DNA from: Cyclaneusma minus
Lineage: Eukaryota; Ascomycota; Leotiomycetes; Marthamycetales; Marthamycetaceae
Reading direction: 5' to 3'
DNA length: 64,000 bases
NCBI GenBank assembly: GCA_037179335.1
Contig: JAKZHN010000023.1
Coordinates: 62,001 to 126,000 of the forward strand
Shown here: positions 61,157 to 64,000 of the stretch, in pieces
How positions within the stretch are numbered: the first letter of the stretch is position 1
Layout: every line of letters starts with the position of its first letter
Position numbers and translations under genes: made by a program
Notes under the pieces: generated by a model
Told to the model about the DNA's origin: nothing
Database searches by the model: none
Seen by the model: the letters and a program-made list of their open reading frames with translations, nothing else

Positions 61157-61298
61157 TGTGACGGCCCTGGGCCGCACACCCTCTATTCTGCGGACACGTG
61201 ACCGGACCAATTGTAGCTCCGGTCCCACCTATATATAGAGCTTTTCAGAGCTCCTTAAACTTCCTTTCCTTTTTTATAGCAATAGACACTCATTAACA
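61157..61298 (+). mobile_element. LTR-like sequence, probable 5' LTR
   Basis: Begins TGTGACGGCCCTGGGCCG and ends CATTAACA, so it has TG...CA ends over about 142 bp. It contains CACGTG at 61195-61200, a TATATATAGAGC box and a pyrimidine-rich stretch, all usual in LTRs. The start resembles fungal Gypsy-type LTRs as I remember them. The bases flanking it (CTATA, GCATT) do not match, as expected if this is one LTR of an element whose other end lies outside the window. Strand is inferred from the TATA orientation. Confidence 0.5.
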
Positions 61299-64000
61299 GC
61301 ATTTTTTATTCGGCCTAATTTAAAGCGAAAATTCAAATTGTAATAATTTTATTGCTATTTATTTTATAAACCATTATCCAATATTTTGGAAATCTTTAAT
61401 TTTATTAATGCGTAATTAATTTTAAGCCCGATTTTATAAGCTTGTAATATTAAATTTTAAATAATTATTTTTTTCCCAATTTATAATAGAAATCCGGCTT
61501 ATATATTTCTTACTTTTGAAATTCGCATAAAGTTTATTTTAAAAATATTTCCAAATAAAAACTATAAAAATAAAAAGCCCTTAATTATTTTAAAGCCTTT
61601 AAAAAATAGCAGTATTGAAAAATTAAATTTATTAAAAACAGCGATAATAATATATTTGCTTTTAAAAAACTTATTCCGGGGTTATTTTTTTTAATAGTTA
61701 GCCTAATTTTAAAAATAAAATAAAAATTATTTTAGAATAAATTTTTTAATAATTGCGCCCAAAAAAATACTTCGCTTATAATAATAATAAGCCGAATAAT
61801 AATAATAAGCCTTTTACTATCCGTTAAAAATTTAATAATTTAGCCAAGAAATTTAAAAAAGCCTTTAATAATATATTTACAGATTTTAAAAATTAGCTCC
61901 GGGAATTAACCAATATTTAGCAATAAAAGCCCTATTAATTTCGCTTTTTTCTTTCTTATTTTCAATTTCTAGCAATTGAATGCAAATGCCAAATATAAGC
62001 TTTAATAAAATTATTTCCGAATTTAATAATAAATTTAATATTAGCATTAATATTAATATATTCTAAAATAATAAATTTATTTAATTTTTGCAAAATTTGC
62101 TTTGCAATGCCTTTTTTTATTGCTTTGAAAAAATCCCCAATTTTGATAAATTAAATAATAATTTTAATTTAAAATTTAAAATTTGGCATATTGCTATTAA
62201 AAATAAATTTGCCATTAATTATAATTATTTTTCCAATTTTTAATTTAAATTCGCCTATATTATTAATTGCATTAAAAATAAAGCCAATTATATTTTGCAA
62301 TTAAAATGTATTTCTAATGCCAAAAATCTATTTTTTTTAAAAAAAATATGATTTTTTGCAAGCTATTTTTCATTTGCTAATTAAAAATTTAATATCTATT
62401 ATTATTATATTGGTTATATAATAAAAAAATAAAAGATATATTTTTTTATTTTCATTTGCATTGCAATATTTAATTAAAAGCTATGATTAATTTTGACGTT
62501 TTGACCTTTTTTTTCAAATTAATAGCCGCCATTGCTTTTATAATCTATTTTTGCCAGTTTTTTAAAAGTGCATATATTTTATATTATAATATAATTTAAA
62601 GCATTGCTATTAAAAATAAAATTTGGCGCTTTTCAGATAATTGAAAATTTAGCTATAATAATAATAAGCATAAATAAAACAATACCAATAGCAGCGGCAA
62701 TGCTAATAACAAAAGCAATTTTAATAGTAATAATAATAATAAAAGCCATTAGGCATGCTAAAAATATAAAAATCCGCAAAAATCTAATATTAAAAAATAA
62801 ATAAAAAAATAAAGATTATTTAAAAGAAATTTGCTTTAACTATTATTAAATTGATTATATAAAATAGAATTGTTTAAATAATAAAATTTCAATAAAAAGA
62901 AATTAAAAAATAGGCCAAATTCAAATAGGCGAAAAAAAAACGTATTTAATTTTAAATTGGAAAATAATATTGCTTAAAGAAAGTTTTTTTTAGACATTAT
63001 TGCTAATATTTTTATATTAATTTTTTTTAAATTTGATATATAATAGTTGCAAATTTCTATATATTTTTTAATTAATCATTAATTTTAAATTGCATAAATT
63101 TTTGCTTGATTTTAAATAGTAAAAAAGAAATTAAATATTGCTGGATTATTATTATTATTATTTGCGCTAGCCGGCGTATTTTAAAAATAAAGCAATTTAT
63201 AGCTGCTAGTTTTTAAAGCTAAAGATTGTTTTAAATTTGAAAATTAAATTTGAAAATTAAATAAAAAATTAAAATAGCCTAGCAAAATAAAAGCGCTTTA
63301 ATATAATATATTAAATAAGCTAATTATTATAGCATAAAATATACCAATTGCTATAATATAATATAATATACTATAATAGATTTTAAAAATTGTTTTTATA
63401 CACCGAATTGCAATTTGCAAAGCTTTTTAAAAAATAAATTAAAATTTGGCTTATATATTGCTTTTTTTTAAAACAAAATCCCAGCGCTGAAAAAAACAAA
63501 TAAAAAACAAATTTAAAAACGTTTTGGAAATTGGCTTTCAAAACGCCTTTATTTTAAATATATATATAATTTTTGCAAATAATATATAATAAAATTTAAA
63601 TAATTTAAAAAAAGACAATGCTATTATTTTTATTTATTTTTTATATAAAATCAATAAAAAACTGGAGGCTAAAGAACTGCTAAAAAAGCCAAAAACTAAT
63701 AATAATATAATATTTTAAAAAAAAGCTTTTTAAAGCTAGATAAAGCAATATGTTTTTTTCCAAGCAAATTTTAAATTGGCTATTAAATTAAAAACTATAT
63801 AATGCAAAAATTAAATTGGAAAAGCTAAAAAGCGAATTATTTTATTTTTTATTTTTTATTTTTTGTTATATTAAAAAGCTAATTAAAATTTATTTAAAAA
63901 TATTTGCAAAATAATTCAGCTAGAGGATTTATTAAATTAATATTTTTTTATTTGCTATATTGGTATTTTTTATTAAAAAGCTTGGAAAAAAGCTATGCTT
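61299..64000. repeat. AT-rich, mutated repeat block (right)
   Basis: Same character as the left block: low GC, stops in all frames, remaining G and C mostly as GpC. It may be the mutated interior of the element whose LTR lies at 61157-61298. The 66-codon ORF at 62604-62804 is Ile/Lys-rich chance sequence. Confidence 0.8.

Noticed and set aside
1..64000. tRNA and rRNA genes
   Set aside because: I looked for tRNA T-arm and cloverleaf patterns and rRNA-like conserved words and found none I could support by eye.

Overview
This window looks like nuclear DNA of a filamentous ascomycete (Pezizomycotina). The three large genes have short introns of 46 to 142 bp, with GTAAGT-like donors and CTRAC-like branch points. 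They encode conserved eukaryotic proteins: the ATM-family kinase Tel1, the inner-ring nucleoporin Nup192 and cullin 4. The genome is two-speed: a gene island near 50% GC lies between two blocks of extremely AT-rich DNA whose repeats carry C-to-T and G-to-A changes, the signature of repeat-induced mutation. I cannot fix the class or genus.

Layout. Bases 1 to about 25,000 are AT-rich mutated repeat DNA. In it I can delimit two decayed LTR retrotransposons by their LTR pairs: about 576-6344, and 6630-11645, the second with a matching 5-bp target duplication. From 11,651 to about 24,240 I see only mutated sequence and simple repeats. A small GC-rich patch lies at 24,275-24,415. From 25,200 to 27,150 there is a tandem array of about 315-bp promoter-like units, with a 189-bp solo LTR inside it. 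Then come TEL1 (minus, 36,747-27,512), NUP192 (plus, 37,720-43,059), CUL4 (plus, 43,831-46,685), a broken gene of a fungal hypothetical family (47,503-49,706) and a low-complexity hypothetical gene (minus, 51,388-50,456). From 53,265 to 60,600 lies a second, more regular array of about 600-bp units. At 60,700-61,300 there are palindromes, an 86-bp repeat and a GC-rich LTR-like piece. AT-rich mutated DNA resumes and runs to the end.

The most unusual content is the pair of arrays. In the right-hand array, eleven plus-strand TATA boxes recur every 580-650 bp (one gap of 745). Most are paired with a minus-strand TATA box 90-170 bp upstream, usually with CACGTG between them. Midway between successive promoter pairs, about 210 bp downstream of each plus TATA box, sits a cluster of ACAGCAG motifs, often at 19-20 bp spacing. 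No conserved reading frame accompanies the units. The left-hand array has the same parts, but only minus-facing TATA boxes. The arrays occupy the two edges of the gene island next to the AT-rich blocks, so a boundary or non-coding RNA role is a reasonable hypothesis, but it is inference.

The housekeeping genes are unrelated in pathway: Tel1 in DNA-damage and telomere signalling, Nup192 in the nuclear pore, cullin 4 in ubiquitin ligation. In Neurospora the CUL4-DDB1 ligase is needed for heterochromatin and DNA methylation, the pathway that acts on mutated repeats like those flanking this island.
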